Below, one piece after another: positions 54,495-63,443 of a stretch of 64,000 nt of DNA. This DNA is from Candidatus Woesearchaeota archaeon. GTDB taxonomy: Archaea; Nanobdellota; Nanobdellia; Woesearchaeales; GW2011-AR9. Every line of letters begins with the position of its first letter. Position 1 is the first letter of the stretch. The notes beneath the pieces are model-generated. The model was not told the DNA's origin. It saw nothing but the letters and a program-made list of their open reading frames with translations, and did not search any database. The stretch lies in assembly GCA_945861715.1 (NCBI GenBank), contig CAMAVK010000003.1, positions 129,344 through 193,343 of the forward strand, given 5' to 3'. Made by a program: the position numbers and the translations under genes.

Positions 54495-55817
54495 CTACGC
54501 AATAAACATATCATATAACGTTTTGACTGCCTTTGGTCCATCTTCCCCATGCACAGCATACAATATGCATCGTCGCTCAAACCCCATCGATGATGCCAGA
54601 ACAAAAACACCTGCCGCATCGAGGGCAACCTCCGCCCGAGCATTAACCAGTGGGTCACGAGCAATACCCTTGCCTGCAAGAACGACACATGCCAGATTCT
54701 CATAAAAAGAAAAATTCCCTTTGTTCGTTGCATCAATCAAATCAGATTTCAGCTCGGCAAGAACAGAAGATGTTAATCCATTCTGCTGAACTATATATGA
54801 CACATCATCAATTCCTACTGCTGGAAATTCAATGGCAATTTTATGCTTAGCAAGCACTCCTGTGGTAGCCGCAAGTACACCATGCAAATCATTAAGGCCC
54901 ACACCAGCTAAAGTAACCGCGCAAAGACCCTCACGATATGCAACTCCAACAACTGGTCGAGTAGCATCCGCCACACGTTCAGAATACACCATAGTACCAT
55001 CTTCAGGAAAATTAGTTGTACTTCTAACATGAACTTTAATTCGATCTTCAAGAAGTGGAGAAATTGCTTCACTATGATAAATCCCAAACCCCGCATACGA
55101 CAAATCACGAAGCTCATTTAAAGTCAACTCCGTAACCCGCTTAGCGTCTGGCACATACTTAGGGTCTGCTGCGCGAATCGGACCATCCGTAAAATTTTCA
55201 TACAAATCAGCTCCAACTCCCTTCGCAATTTCCGCACCCGTTTTATCGGACCCACCAAACGCAAACGTTTTGACCTCTCCCTCGCGTGAATACCCAAAAA
55301 ATCCGGGGATTACAAACCGTCCCTCACTTAAATTAATCTTCATACGTGAATAACTTATCGGATGAACTTGGGCAGCATCATATGGCCCATTAACTAACAT
55401 AATGTCCTTCAAATTAACATATTGAAAATCTAACGCACGAGCAGCTAACTGAGCAGTCATATCCTCGCCAAACGCCTTCATATTTGCCATAAACGCATCA
55501 TTACCAATATGACCGAAGATGTCTACTCGCCTACCTAATTCTTCACCAACAATTCCTTCACACTCAGATCCAAAAATACTGACATACTTAGCTAATATTT
55601 TATCTTTTAAGGCGTTAAACTCCTTCTCTCGAACCCTACCACCCATCGTCTCTTGCCCTAAACGAATAAGCATCTGGGTAACACGATATTTTTTATCCTT
55701 ATCTCCTGGAGCAGACACAACAATAAAGCGACGATCAGCATCAGCCTCAATAATTGATTTAACTCTATCAAATTGTAAAATAGACGACCCACCAAATTTA
55801 GAAACAATTTTTACCAT
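54495..55817 (-). CDS. lysC: Aspartate kinase
   Basis: The 440-aa enzyme begins MVKIVSKFGGSSILQFDRVK (the KFGGSS motif), has FIVVSAPGDKDKKYRVTQML, GFFGYSREGEVKTFAFGGSD, and two ACT-type regulatory domains near the C-terminus (VTLAGVGLNDLHGVLAATTG, then LACVVLAGKGI). It phosphorylates Asp at the head of Lys/Thr/Met synthesis. No other genes of that route are in the window. ATG 55817 was taken over the upstream extension. Confidence 0.92.
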   Translation of the reverse strand: MVKIVSKFGGSSILQFDRVKSIIEADADRRFIVVSAPGDKDKKYRVTQMLIRLGQETMGGRVREKEFNALKDKILAKYVSIFGSECEGIVGEELGRRVDIFGHIGNDAFMANMKAFGEDMTAQLAARALDFQYVNLKDIMLVNGPYDAAQVHPISYSRMKINLSEGRFVIPGFFGYSREGEVKTFAFGGSDKTGAEIAKGVGADLYENFTDGPIRAADPKYVPDAKRVTELTLNELRDLSYAGFGIYHSEAISPLLEDRIKVHVRSTTNFPEDGTMVYSERVADATRPVVGVAYREGLCAVTLAGVGLNDLHGVLAATTGVLAKHKIAIEFPAVGIDDVSYIVQQNGLTSSVLAELKSDLIDATNKGNFSFYENLACVVLAGKGIARDPLVNARAEVALDAAGVFVLASSMGFERRCILYAVHGEDGPKAVKTLYDMFIA

Positions 55818-55876
55818 AACCAAACAAAACAAGACTTAATTTAAAAAAGAAACGTAAGAAAAAAGAAAGAATAAAT

Positions 55877-56170
55877 TTACGCGAACTTGTTATATAACCA
55901 AGCGCCACAGAAACCAACAATTAAACCACATACAGCAGCTTCTGCCATCCCTGTTAAAATTCCTGATACACCAGTATTCCAACTCATTAACACTTTGCTA
56001 AGAATTTCTCCAGCTGATGACCAACCCATACGAGTTGCAACACTCAAAATCAATACCTTAACAGCAGCAATAATTGCAATAGCATATGCAACCGCATAAA
56101 CATCCAAACCTGTTACTCGTGAACTAGATTTACTCACTACCACATTAACACTTTTTTTGGCTTTAGCCAT
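55877..56170 (-). CDS. Small two-TM protein, holin-like
   Basis: The 97-aa protein has a basic N-terminus (MAKAKKS) and two hydrophobic segments (about residues 22-46 and 70-92), ending CGAWLYNKFA. I recall a family of small archaeal proteins with an AWLYNKF end that databases label bacteriophage holin; no pore function is proven. It is upstream of lysC on the same strand. Confidence 0.6.
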   Translation of the reverse strand: MAKAKKSVNVVVSKSSSRVTGLDVYAVAYAIAIIAAVKVLILSVATRMGWSSAGEILSKVLMSWNTGVSGILTGMAEAAVCGLIVGFCGAWLYNKFA

Positions 56171-56416
56171 CCTAAACATCACCTCAATATAGAGGATAGA
56201 TAAACTTTTTTGCTTTATAAATGTTTTGATTTAGTACAATGAGATCTAGAGGTTGCAAGAGGTATTTTAGTGTTTACTCGCCAAAATTCTAAACATCTTC
56301 CCTATAGTATTTCAAAACAAATCCAAAGAAACGTGCATTTAACATACTCATTTAAAAAACAAATAACCGCATAAAAATATTCATTGATCAATAGGCCATT
56401 TAGAATCTCACTATCC
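56171..56416. other. Intergenic space, nothing identified
   Basis: Between the holin-like gene and the interrupted gene I see no further ORF, tRNA or repeat. The stretch is AT-rich. Confidence 0.4.
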
Positions 56417-56899
56417 TTACTGCTGGCTTCGTGCAAGTTTTTCTAAGTCATCTTCGCGTATTTTTTCTCGAGTTTCATGTGCCAGGTAGATGTTTGAAGA
56501 GTTCCCAATATTAAGTGATCCTAAGTTACCTAAATGATGTTGTATTCGGTCTAAATTTTATCTAAATACCGGAAGCGCACAAGCGTTAAGTTCAAATTTT
56601 AAATTTGGAGCAACTGGGATGCAAATGTTCTCTTTTGACCCCGGAGTAGCATTATAAAGAGGAAGAACAGATGATCCATATTGAAGAAACAAAGTAGGGC
56701 GAAACGGCGCCCTTTTCTTCCTTAGCAATAACGCAGTAGCATCAAGGACATCAACGGGATTAGATCCAAAAAATAGCAGAGGAAATTCAGATGAAAATGT
56801 CAACGCAAGATTTCCCGCATCACACCAGTTTATGAGTCTTTCAGGGATAATCTCTCCATTTGGTATCCGATAAGTATACGTTGCATGAGGCATGGCCAT
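56417..56899 (-). pseudogene. Gene interrupted by an in-frame stop codon
   Basis: From ATG 56899 (25 nt below a minus-strand ATTTATATTG box) 113 codons run to TAA at 56558-56560 (ALPVFR-stop). The same frame then stays open for 46 further codons with protein-like content (NLDRIQHHLGNL, SSNIYLAHETREKIREDDLE) to a TAA at 56417. A CAA-to-TAA change giving Gln at the stop would restore a 160-aa protein. The family is not recognised. Alternatives are a genuine 113-aa product or stop readthrough. Confidence 0.55.
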
Positions 56900-56969
56900 A
56901 TATACCAAAAATCAAGAGAACAATATAAATATGGTCTCACTAAAGTTACAATTCACACTAATGTTAAAA

Positions 56970-59900
56970 TTATATTTTCAAACTTGTCACTTTCGAAACA
57001 CCATCAAGCATAGAAACACCAAAGAGCGTATCCGCTTCTGAAATAATTGCATCATTGTGTGATATCACAATATACTGCGCTCTATTGCAATACTCCCGAA
57101 TCAACTGTGAGAGCAACTCCGCATTATGTTTATCGAGTGCCGCATCAATCTCATCAAGAATATAAAACGACGCTGGCTGATACTCTTGAATTGCAAAAAT
57201 AAACGAAAGAGCAGTCAGTGTTTTCTCCCCGCCTGACAACGATTTTAAATCCATAAACCGAGTTCCTGTAATCTTAACCTTTATAGAGAGACCCTCAGCA
57301 AATACATCCTCTGGATTATCAAGTTCCAAATACGCTTCTCCCTTCCGAAACAAATTTTTAAAGATGCGAATAAAATTAGTATTAGCTTGTGTAAACGTCT
57401 TCATAAAATGCTCTTTCTTCTTTGTCTCAATTTCATTCATCAGAGTTAAGACATCTGTTTTCTCAACACCTAAACCGTCCTTTTTCGCAACGAGTTCATT
57501 ATATTCTTTTTCAACCAATTCATAAATCTCAAGAGCCTTCATATTAACCGCTGTCATCTGACCTAACTGCACTTCAATCTTACTCATCTCCTCTTGTAAC
57601 TTAGAAACATCCTTTTTCTCAAATCCTTCAAGTAACGGCGCACTCTTATATCGCTCAAACTCTTCACGTAACCCAGCAAGACGTGCTCGAACCTCAGCAT
57701 TCTTTAAAGATAACAAATTTAACTCACGCTCAAATCCACGCGCTTTTTCACGTGTTTGTTCCGTCTGACTCTCAAGCATAACAATTTCAGAGTTCAGTTT
57801 CTCACGCTGCGCAAATAATTCCTTATACATCGCATAGAACTCCTTACTTTCCTTCTCCTTAACCAACAATAACTTCTCTTTTTCCAATACAACACTAGCA
57901 AGCATAGCAACTTCAGAACTAAATTGTTGTTCTTCCTTATCCTGTTGCTTCAAAATTTCTCGAATCTTATCCCGCTCTGCGCTAAGCATTGAATCAACAC
58001 TTCCCACCGCATTTTTCAACTCACTCTCAAGTCGAACCAAATCATCACGAATCTGCTGTCTACTCTCTTCAAATGCAACCAACTGTGCAAGCAAACGAGG
58101 ATTACGAAGTTCCGTAACTTGATTTCGTAAATTCTGTTTACGACCCTTCAAATCAGCAAGATCACGATTAATTGTGCTAACCGTAAAAGACATCTCTTCA
58201 GTTTGTACTTCAAGAGCTGCCAATTGAACAACCAACTCCTTCTTAAGCGATCCAGACGCATCCATGTCGCCAGTATCAAGATGTAACGTCTTCTCAAGTT
58301 TAATTATTTCAGCTTCTACTTCACTTTTCTTATTTCGTAAAAATGAAATTTCCTGCTCATTACCCTGACGTTTAACTTCTACATTTGAAATAACGCCTTG
58401 CACTTCTGAGAGCTCACCTTCAAGTCTCTCCAATTCCTCAAGCGAATCCTTTTCCTTAAACCCAGACGAACCTCGAACTGCGTTGAATCCCCCACGCATA
58501 ACTCCCGACCCCTCAGCAAGATCACCTTCTAAACTCACCATGCGCAGGCGCCCTATACCAATTCGCCTAGCAACTTCAATAGAATCAACAACTAACGTAT
58601 TTCCAAACACATGAGAGAACGCGCGCGCATGTTCTGATCTATATGTAACTAATGATAAAGCAAAATCATGAACCCCACTTCCTGCACTCTTCACAACCTT
58701 TCTATCATCTTCAGTTATGTCCGTTGCCTTAATTTTGTTTAATGGAATAAACGCAGCAGACCCGAATTTACCCGCCTTCAAATACTCAATACACTCAGCA
58801 GCTGTTTTATCAGAATCAACAATAATATTTTGTAATTTCGCTCCCGCCGCCATCTCCAAAGCGAGAGCATATTTTTTATTTACCTGCCCAAGTTCAGATA
58901 CCGTTCCATACACACCAGGAAACCTTTTCTTTTGCTCAAGAACTGCCGCAACAGCTTGATTGGCTGCCGCCCCTGCTCGAACAGAAAAAGCCTTAGCCTG
59001 AAGATGAGCATGCTTTTCTTGCATATCCACTAATTTTTTACGAGCATTCGATAATTGTGATGCATACGAGCTATCTTGGTCTAAGCAAGTATTCAACCGA
59101 AGAGTAGCATTCTTGAATTCTGCCTTATGTTTACTTAATACAACCAACTGATCCTTATGGCCATCTTCAACTTGTTTAACCTTAGAAATTTTCTCATCAA
59201 CCGTTTGAACTTGGTATTCTAATTTATCTTTCTCACGCAACATTTGTTGTTGATTTTGCCGAATAACGCTAATTTCCTCTTGCTTTGCTTCAATAGAAGC
59301 ATCCAGCAACTCAATCTCCTTCTCCATCTCAACAGAAGACTCTATTTTATTTTTTTTCTTAAACTCTGCAATTTTAAATTCTGTCTCAGCTAAATTTTGT
59401 TTCCGAGATCCAATTAAATCTTCAGTTTCCTTACCTTTTGCTTTACTTCGAACAAACTTGTCCTCAATCTCATCCAACTCTCCCTTAAACTGAGAACGTC
59501 GCACATTAATTTTAACTAACTCCTCCTTCAAGGTGCCATAACGACTCCGCTCCTTAGCTATCATTACCTTCAAATCCTCAATATCTTTATGTACCGCAAC
59601 CTGTTCCTTTTCTCCCTTCTCTTCAATTTCATTATTAATTGCAAGAATTCGATCGCGACACTCACCAACACGACTTCGTTGAATTTTTACTTGCTCTTCG
59701 GCATCCTGCAATAGTCCTTGTGCTTTCTGTTGTTGAGCCGTAAACTCCACAGAACCTGCTTCCTTCTCATCAATTTGAACTTTCAAAATAGTAGCGCGAA
59801 ACGAATCAACTTGAACCTTTAATTCTCTATATTTAAGTGCCTGATCTCTATCCTTTTGCAACTCCCGTAAATAGGTTTTTCTCTCCTTTAAAATAATTTC

Positions 59901-60476
59901 AGCATCATTAAGCTTCTGCTCTGTTTTCTCAAGTTCAAGCATCGCCTTATGTTTTTTATCTTCATAAATAGCAATATCACTTATTTCCTCAATAATTCTA
60001 CGCCTCTCAACTGGCGCCATCTCAACAAAACGAGTAATATCACCTTGCAAAATAATGTTATATCCATCAGGATTAATACGAGCATAACCAAGCAAATCAA
60101 CAATTTCCGTACGTGTTACTTTTTTCTCATTAATGCGATAGATACTAGATCCACTACTATGAATTTCACGAGAAATAACAATTTCTTTTGCATCAATTGG
60201 AAATTCACGAGGAACATTTGAAAACGCTATTTCAACTCGCCCAACTGTTCCAGCCTTCTTATTTTTGCCACCATTAAAAATCAAATTTGCAGCTTTCTCA
60301 ACTCGCATTGATTTCGCTGAAAGTCGACCTAGAACAAAACAAATAGCATCTCCAATATTTGACTTTCCCGAACCATTCGGGCCTAAAATGCAATTATACG
60401 TAGTACTAAAATCAATATCCGTCTTCGCAGCAAAGCTCTTAAAACCATTTATTGTGATACGGGTAATAATAGTCAT
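56970..60476 (-). CDS. smc: Chromosome segregation ATPase SMC
   Basis: A 1,168-residue SMC. Head: ITINGFKSFAAKTDIDF and Walker A GPNGSGKSN (residues 32-40). Two coiled-coil arms flank a Gly-rich hinge (FPGVYGTVSELGQVNKKYA to GDLAEGSGVMRGGF). The C-terminal head has the LSGGEKTLTALSF signature and Walker B SFYILDEIDAALD. SMC with kleisin partners compacts and segregates the chromosome; kleisin genes are not in this window. It is a single ORF of normal length. Confidence 0.97.
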   Translation of the reverse strand: MTIITRITINGFKSFAAKTDIDFSTTYNCILGPNGSGKSNIGDAICFVLGRLSAKSMRVEKAANLIFNGGKNKKAGTVGRVEIAFSNVPREFPIDAKEIVISREIHSSGSSIYRINEKKVTRTEIVDLLGYARINPDGYNIILQGDITRFVEMAPVERRRIIEEISDIAIYEDKKHKAMLELEKTEQKLNDAEIILKERKTYLRELQKDRDQALKYRELKVQVDSFRATILKVQIDEKEAGSVEFTAQQQKAQGLLQDAEEQVKIQRSRVGECRDRILAINNEIEEKGEKEQVAVHKDIEDLKVMIAKERSRYGTLKEELVKINVRRSQFKGELDEIEDKFVRSKAKGKETEDLIGSRKQNLAETEFKIAEFKKKNKIESSVEMEKEIELLDASIEAKQEEISVIRQNQQQMLREKDKLEYQVQTVDEKISKVKQVEDGHKDQLVVLSKHKAEFKNATLRLNTCLDQDSSYASQLSNARKKLVDMQEKHAHLQAKAFSVRAGAAANQAVAAVLEQKKRFPGVYGTVSELGQVNKKYALALEMAAGAKLQNIIVDSDKTAAECIEYLKAGKFGSAAFIPLNKIKATDITEDDRKVVKSAGSGVHDFALSLVTYRSEHARAFSHVFGNTLVVDSIEVARRIGIGRLRMVSLEGDLAEGSGVMRGGFNAVRGSSGFKEKDSLEELERLEGELSEVQGVISNVEVKRQGNEQEISFLRNKKSEVEAEIIKLEKTLHLDTGDMDASGSLKKELVVQLAALEVQTEEMSFTVSTINRDLADLKGRKQNLRNQVTELRNPRLLAQLVAFEESRQQIRDDLVRLESELKNAVGSVDSMLSAERDKIREILKQQDKEEQQFSSEVAMLASVVLEKEKLLLVKEKESKEFYAMYKELFAQREKLNSEIVMLESQTEQTREKARGFERELNLLSLKNAEVRARLAGLREEFERYKSAPLLEGFEKKDVSKLQEEMSKIEVQLGQMTAVNMKALEIYELVEKEYNELVAKKDGLGVEKTDVLTLMNEIETKKKEHFMKTFTQANTNFIRIFKNLFRKGEAYLELDNPEDVFAEGLSIKVKITGTRFMDLKSLSGGEKTLTALSFIFAIQEYQPASFYILDEIDAALDKHNAELLSQLIREYCNRAQYIVISHNDAIISEADTLFGVSMLDGVSKVTSLKI

Positions 60477-60564
60477 ACCTAATTCAGCCTCTTTTCCAAA
60501 TCAAATCTCACAAACAATATATATAAACGTTACTGTTATCAAACCTCGAAATAAATCAATAACC

Positions 60565-60633
60565 ATGGCAAGTGGGAAAAAACCCATCCTAGAATCTAAA
60601 TCCTTAAATGCTCAAATAGACAAAACACCATAA
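60565..60633 (+). CDS. Possible 22-aa leader ORF before the Nudix-like gene
   Basis: ATG 60565 opens a 22-codon ORF (MASGKKPILESKSLNAQIDK) ending 20 nt before the next ATG. A TATATATAAA box near 60520 would start transcription about 15 nt before it. It may be a true small gene or a leader; nothing else supports it. Confidence 0.25.
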   Translation: MASGKKPILESKSLNAQIDKTP

Positions 60634-60653
60634 ATTTAACAGCAAAAACAAAA

Positions 60654-61163
60654 ATGACCCATTCAAAACCAACCAAAACCGCACTAAAAGCAGGAATAGA
60701 TTACACGGGCATACTATGTGTTGCACTCATACCAAAACCAAAAGAACCAACATTACTTCTTCTACTTCAACGCTCACTTACCAGCATAATAGAACCAGGC
60801 CTATATGAATTACCAAGCAGTAATCTTGAATTTCAAGACACGCCTTTAGAATGCATATGTAATGGAATCAGAACACAAACAACCTTAATTATAAACCCCT
60901 ATCATCAAGCACCAATTCTAACCCACATAACCCGTGGCCAACATTGGCTCCAAATTCCATACTTAACACAACTACAGCACAATTCACCAATTGAACCAAA
61001 TCTCAGACTCAACAAAAATTACAACGACCACTTATGGACAACCCCACAAAATGCACTCAAAAAATATCAATTAACTCGTGGAACAGAGCTGCTTCTCAAT
61101 ACATATGTGGAAAATCATAATCAACAATGGAAACCAAGAAAACATAATACCAACCAACCCTAA
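60654..61163 (+). CDS. Degenerate Nudix-fold protein (169 aa)
   Basis: The chain follows the Nudix plan: TGILCVALIPKPKEPTLLLL, LQRS, GLYELPSSNLEFQDTPLE, then the Nudix helix and LWTTPQNALKKYQLTRG at the C-terminus. The catalytic REUXEEXGU is degraded to GIRTQTTL, so the Glu ligands for Mg2+ are missing. Gly-Gly before the box is replaced by Ser-Ser. It is therefore a probable binding protein or regulator (as in NrtR-like or other pseudo-Nudix proteins), not a hydrolase. Confidence 0.7.
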   Translation: MTHSKPTKTALKAGIDYTGILCVALIPKPKEPTLLLLLQRSLTSIIEPGLYELPSSNLEFQDTPLECICNGIRTQTTLIINPYHQAPILTHITRGQHWLQIPYLTQLQHNSPIEPNLRLNKNYNDHLWTTPQNALKKYQLTRGTELLLNTYVENHNQQWKPRKHNTNQP

Positions 61164-61397
61164 CAATATTAAATTCTCTCTTCATTAATATAAATAATTC
61201 CCTCTTAATTCAAACATAATCAAAATTTATTCATAAAAATCAAACACACGCAAGAATTTTTTCCCCAAAACTAACAAACTTAAATTCTAACTTAAAAAGA
61301 CCTAAACTCACCAAAGTCTACGAGAAAAAAATTTCAATCCAGAAAAAAACATTGTTGGATGCAGCACAATGCACCCAAGAATTATTATAAAAAAAAC

Positions 61398-61511
61398 CTA
61401 AGCAAAAGGAACCTTAATCCCCATTTGTTCGCACAAACGCTTTTGATTTTCAGTTAACATCGTGTAATTTTTCTGCACGAAGTCTTCAAATTCTACGTCG
61501 ATATCAACCAT
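61398..61511 (-). CDS. Small protein, 37 aa
   Basis: Starting at ATG 61511, the product is MVDIDVEFEDFVQKNYTMLT and onward to GIKVPFA, acidic then helical. A GGGGGGTG run lies 5 nt before the ATG and decides this start over the longer ORF to 61646, whose first 45 residues are hydrophobic and unlike a protein start. The function is unknown. The 233 bases downstream (61164-61397) hold nothing I can call. Confidence 0.45.
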   Translation of the reverse strand: MVDIDVEFEDFVQKNYTMLTENQKRLCEQMGIKVPFA

Positions 61512-61920
61512 CTCTACACCCCCCTTCTCAAAAATAAAAAACAAAGTATTCAACACACAAGTAGTATTTAAAGATTGTTCATTCACCCAGAGTTGTAAAT
61601 TGAAATGATAAAACATTTCAATCAAAAACCACAAAACTAAAATCAAAAAAAATATTAATCAAATCATAGAAAAAATTCAAACTAAGAAAAATAAATACGG
61701 AAAAAATAAAATGAAAACAGAAAAAACAAGGTTAAATGCAACAAAACTTTAAAATAAAAAATTCAAAAAAAAGTAATAAGAGTATCTCAATCATACAAAC
61801 ATGAGTACTTTAATCATACAAACCTAAATAAACTAACACAACTAAGTACATTCAGCAATAAAATAAAAACCTAGTTAAATAATATTCAAATACAAACGGA
61901 TTACAAATCATAGCTCAAAA
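61512..61920. other. AT-rich upstream region of the aldehyde dehydrogenase
   Basis: No ORF of protein character is present in this 409-base stretch. It holds a tandem pair of 21-nt repeats (61780-61800 and 61803-61823) and a TTAAATAATA box near 61879, which would give the dehydrogenase mRNA a leader of about 15 nt. Confidence 0.5.
61780..61823 (+). promoter_or_regulatory. Tandem 21-nt repeats, possible operator
   Basis: Two copies ending in AATCATACAAAC are spaced 23 bp. The second contains TACTTTAATCATA (61806-61818), which recurs exactly at 63396-63408 before the TPP enzyme gene. Here the repeats lie upstream of the predicted TATA box, a position for an activator. Confidence 0.5.
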
Positions 61921-63306
61921 ATGATAACCACCCAAAACCCTGCAACGAACAAACTCATAGCCACCTACGACCTCATGAGTCAAGACACAATCAATAAGAT
62001 GACAGAGCAAAGTCACAGTGCCTATCTAAACTGGAAAAATCTCACAATCCAAGAACGTTCCAAATTTTTCCAAAAACTCTCAGATGTCTTAGAAAAAAAT
62101 AAACTAGAATATGCGAACTTCATAACGAACGAAATGGGAAAACCAATTAGTGAATCAATTGCAGAAATAGAAAAATGCGCCCAATTAGCACAAACTCTCA
62201 CACAAAAAGCCCCCGAATGGCTTCAAGACCAAAATAAACAGGTAGACGGTATAAAACATATCATAACCTTTGACCCTCTTGGGCCAATTTTCATCATCAT
62301 GCCTTGGAATTATCCATTTTGGCAACCAATAAAAGTTGCTCTACCTCACCTCATCGCAGGAAATACAATTATACTAAAACATGCCCGCAACGTAACTGGC
62401 TCGTCCCTTGCCCTCGAGTCAGCATTCCAACAAGCAGGATTTCCTCAAGGTGTATTTCAAAGCATAATAGCTGATCACCAAGCATCCTCCCTTCTCCTTG
62501 AAAATGATATCATTCAAGGATGTTCACTAACAGGAAGCGTTCAAGCAGGATCTATCATTGCAGCCCATGCCGGAAAAAACATTAAAAAAACGGTGCTAGA
62601 GCTAGGCGGATCAGACCCACATATCATTCTAGAAGATTACGATCTCGAAAAAGCGGCTGATGCAGCTGTACGCGGAAGAACCAGCAATAGTGGTCAAGTG
62701 TGTATCGGCTCAAAACGATTCATTGTTCATAAAAGCATAGCAGACAAATTCGCTGAACTTTTTGCAAAAAAAATATCAACCCTACGTCTGGGTGACCCGC
62801 TTGATGCAAAAACACAAATAGGCCCTCTCGTTGATAAAAAAGCAGTCCTTCAAATGGTATCATTTGTTCAAGACGCTGTTACAAAAGGAGCAAAGGTTCT
62901 CACCGGCGGAAAAGAACCAACAAGTCTACCACCACACCTAGCTAATGGAGCATTCTTCGAGCCAACCGTTCTCTATCCAACCACAAAAGACATGCGCTGC
63001 ATCACTGAAGAAACCTTCGGTCCTATTGCTCCCATAATAACCTTTACAACAGACGAAGAAGCAATAGAAATAGCAAACAATTCTGAGTTTGGTCTTGGTG
63101 CCACCATCTGGACCAATGATCTGAGCCGAGCAGAAAAAATTGCAAGACAAATCAACGCCGGCGGCGTATTCATCAACTCAACATCAAAAAGCCACGCCCT
63201 ACTCCCCATTGGCGGAATTAAAAAAAGCGGATACGGGCGGGAACTTTCAGAGTATGGAATTAAAGAATTTGTAAACATAAAAGCCATCAACATATATAAC
63301 CCATAA
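61921..63306 (+). CDS. Aldehyde dehydrogenase, succinate-semialdehyde type
   Basis: The 461-aa enzyme has PWNYPFWQPIKVALPHLIAGN, SLTGSVQAGS, the catalytic Glu in TVLELGGSDPHIIL, and the nucleophile Cys in TSNSGQVCIGSKRFIV, with EETFGPIAPI near the end. Length and N-terminus (NPATNKLIATY) fit the Sad/YneI-like NAD(P)-dependent succinate-semialdehyde dehydrogenases, but the substrate is not fixed by sequence. It is followed after 137 nt by a TPP-dependent enzyme that could make its aldehyde. Confidence 0.9.
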   Translation: MITTQNPATNKLIATYDLMSQDTINKMTEQSHSAYLNWKNLTIQERSKFFQKLSDVLEKNKLEYANFITNEMGKPISESIAEIEKCAQLAQTLTQKAPEWLQDQNKQVDGIKHIITFDPLGPIFIIMPWNYPFWQPIKVALPHLIAGNTIILKHARNVTGSSLALESAFQQAGFPQGVFQSIIADHQASSLLLENDIIQGCSLTGSVQAGSIIAAHAGKNIKKTVLELGGSDPHIILEDYDLEKAADAAVRGRTSNSGQVCIGSKRFIVHKSIADKFAELFAKKISTLRLGDPLDAKTQIGPLVDKKAVLQMVSFVQDAVTKGAKVLTGGKEPTSLPPHLANGAFFEPTVLYPTTKDMRCITEETFGPIAPIITFTTDEEAIEIANNSEFGLGATIWTNDLSRAEKIARQINAGGVFINSTSKSHALLPIGGIKKSGYGRELSEYGIKEFVNIKAINIYNP

Positions 63307-63387
63307 TCAAAGAACAAGACACGAGCAACAAAAATAACAACACCAATGATAACAAAATAAAACATTACCCAGAACTTACCAAGTAGA

Positions 63388-63408
63388 TTTTAAAATACTT
63401 TAATCATA
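63388..63408 (+). promoter_or_regulatory. TATA-like box and shared motif of the TPP enzyme gene
   Basis: TTTTAAAATA (63388-63397) is followed by TACTTTAATCATA (63396-63408), identical over 13 bases to 61806-61818. Here the motif lies between the TATA box and the predicted start (about 63419), a repressor-like position. Confidence 0.5.
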
Positions 63409-63443
63409 AAAAAATTCACAAAATATAGTATTGAGGCCAATCC

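Noticed and set aside
54422-54736. 104-codon minus-strand ORF overlapping the lysC end
   Set aside because: It lies in another frame within lysC and its extension past the stop is Phe/Tyr-rich spacer sequence.
61780-61823. Short CRISPR array
   Set aside because: Only two units with a 2-nt gap, no spacers and no cas genes in the window.
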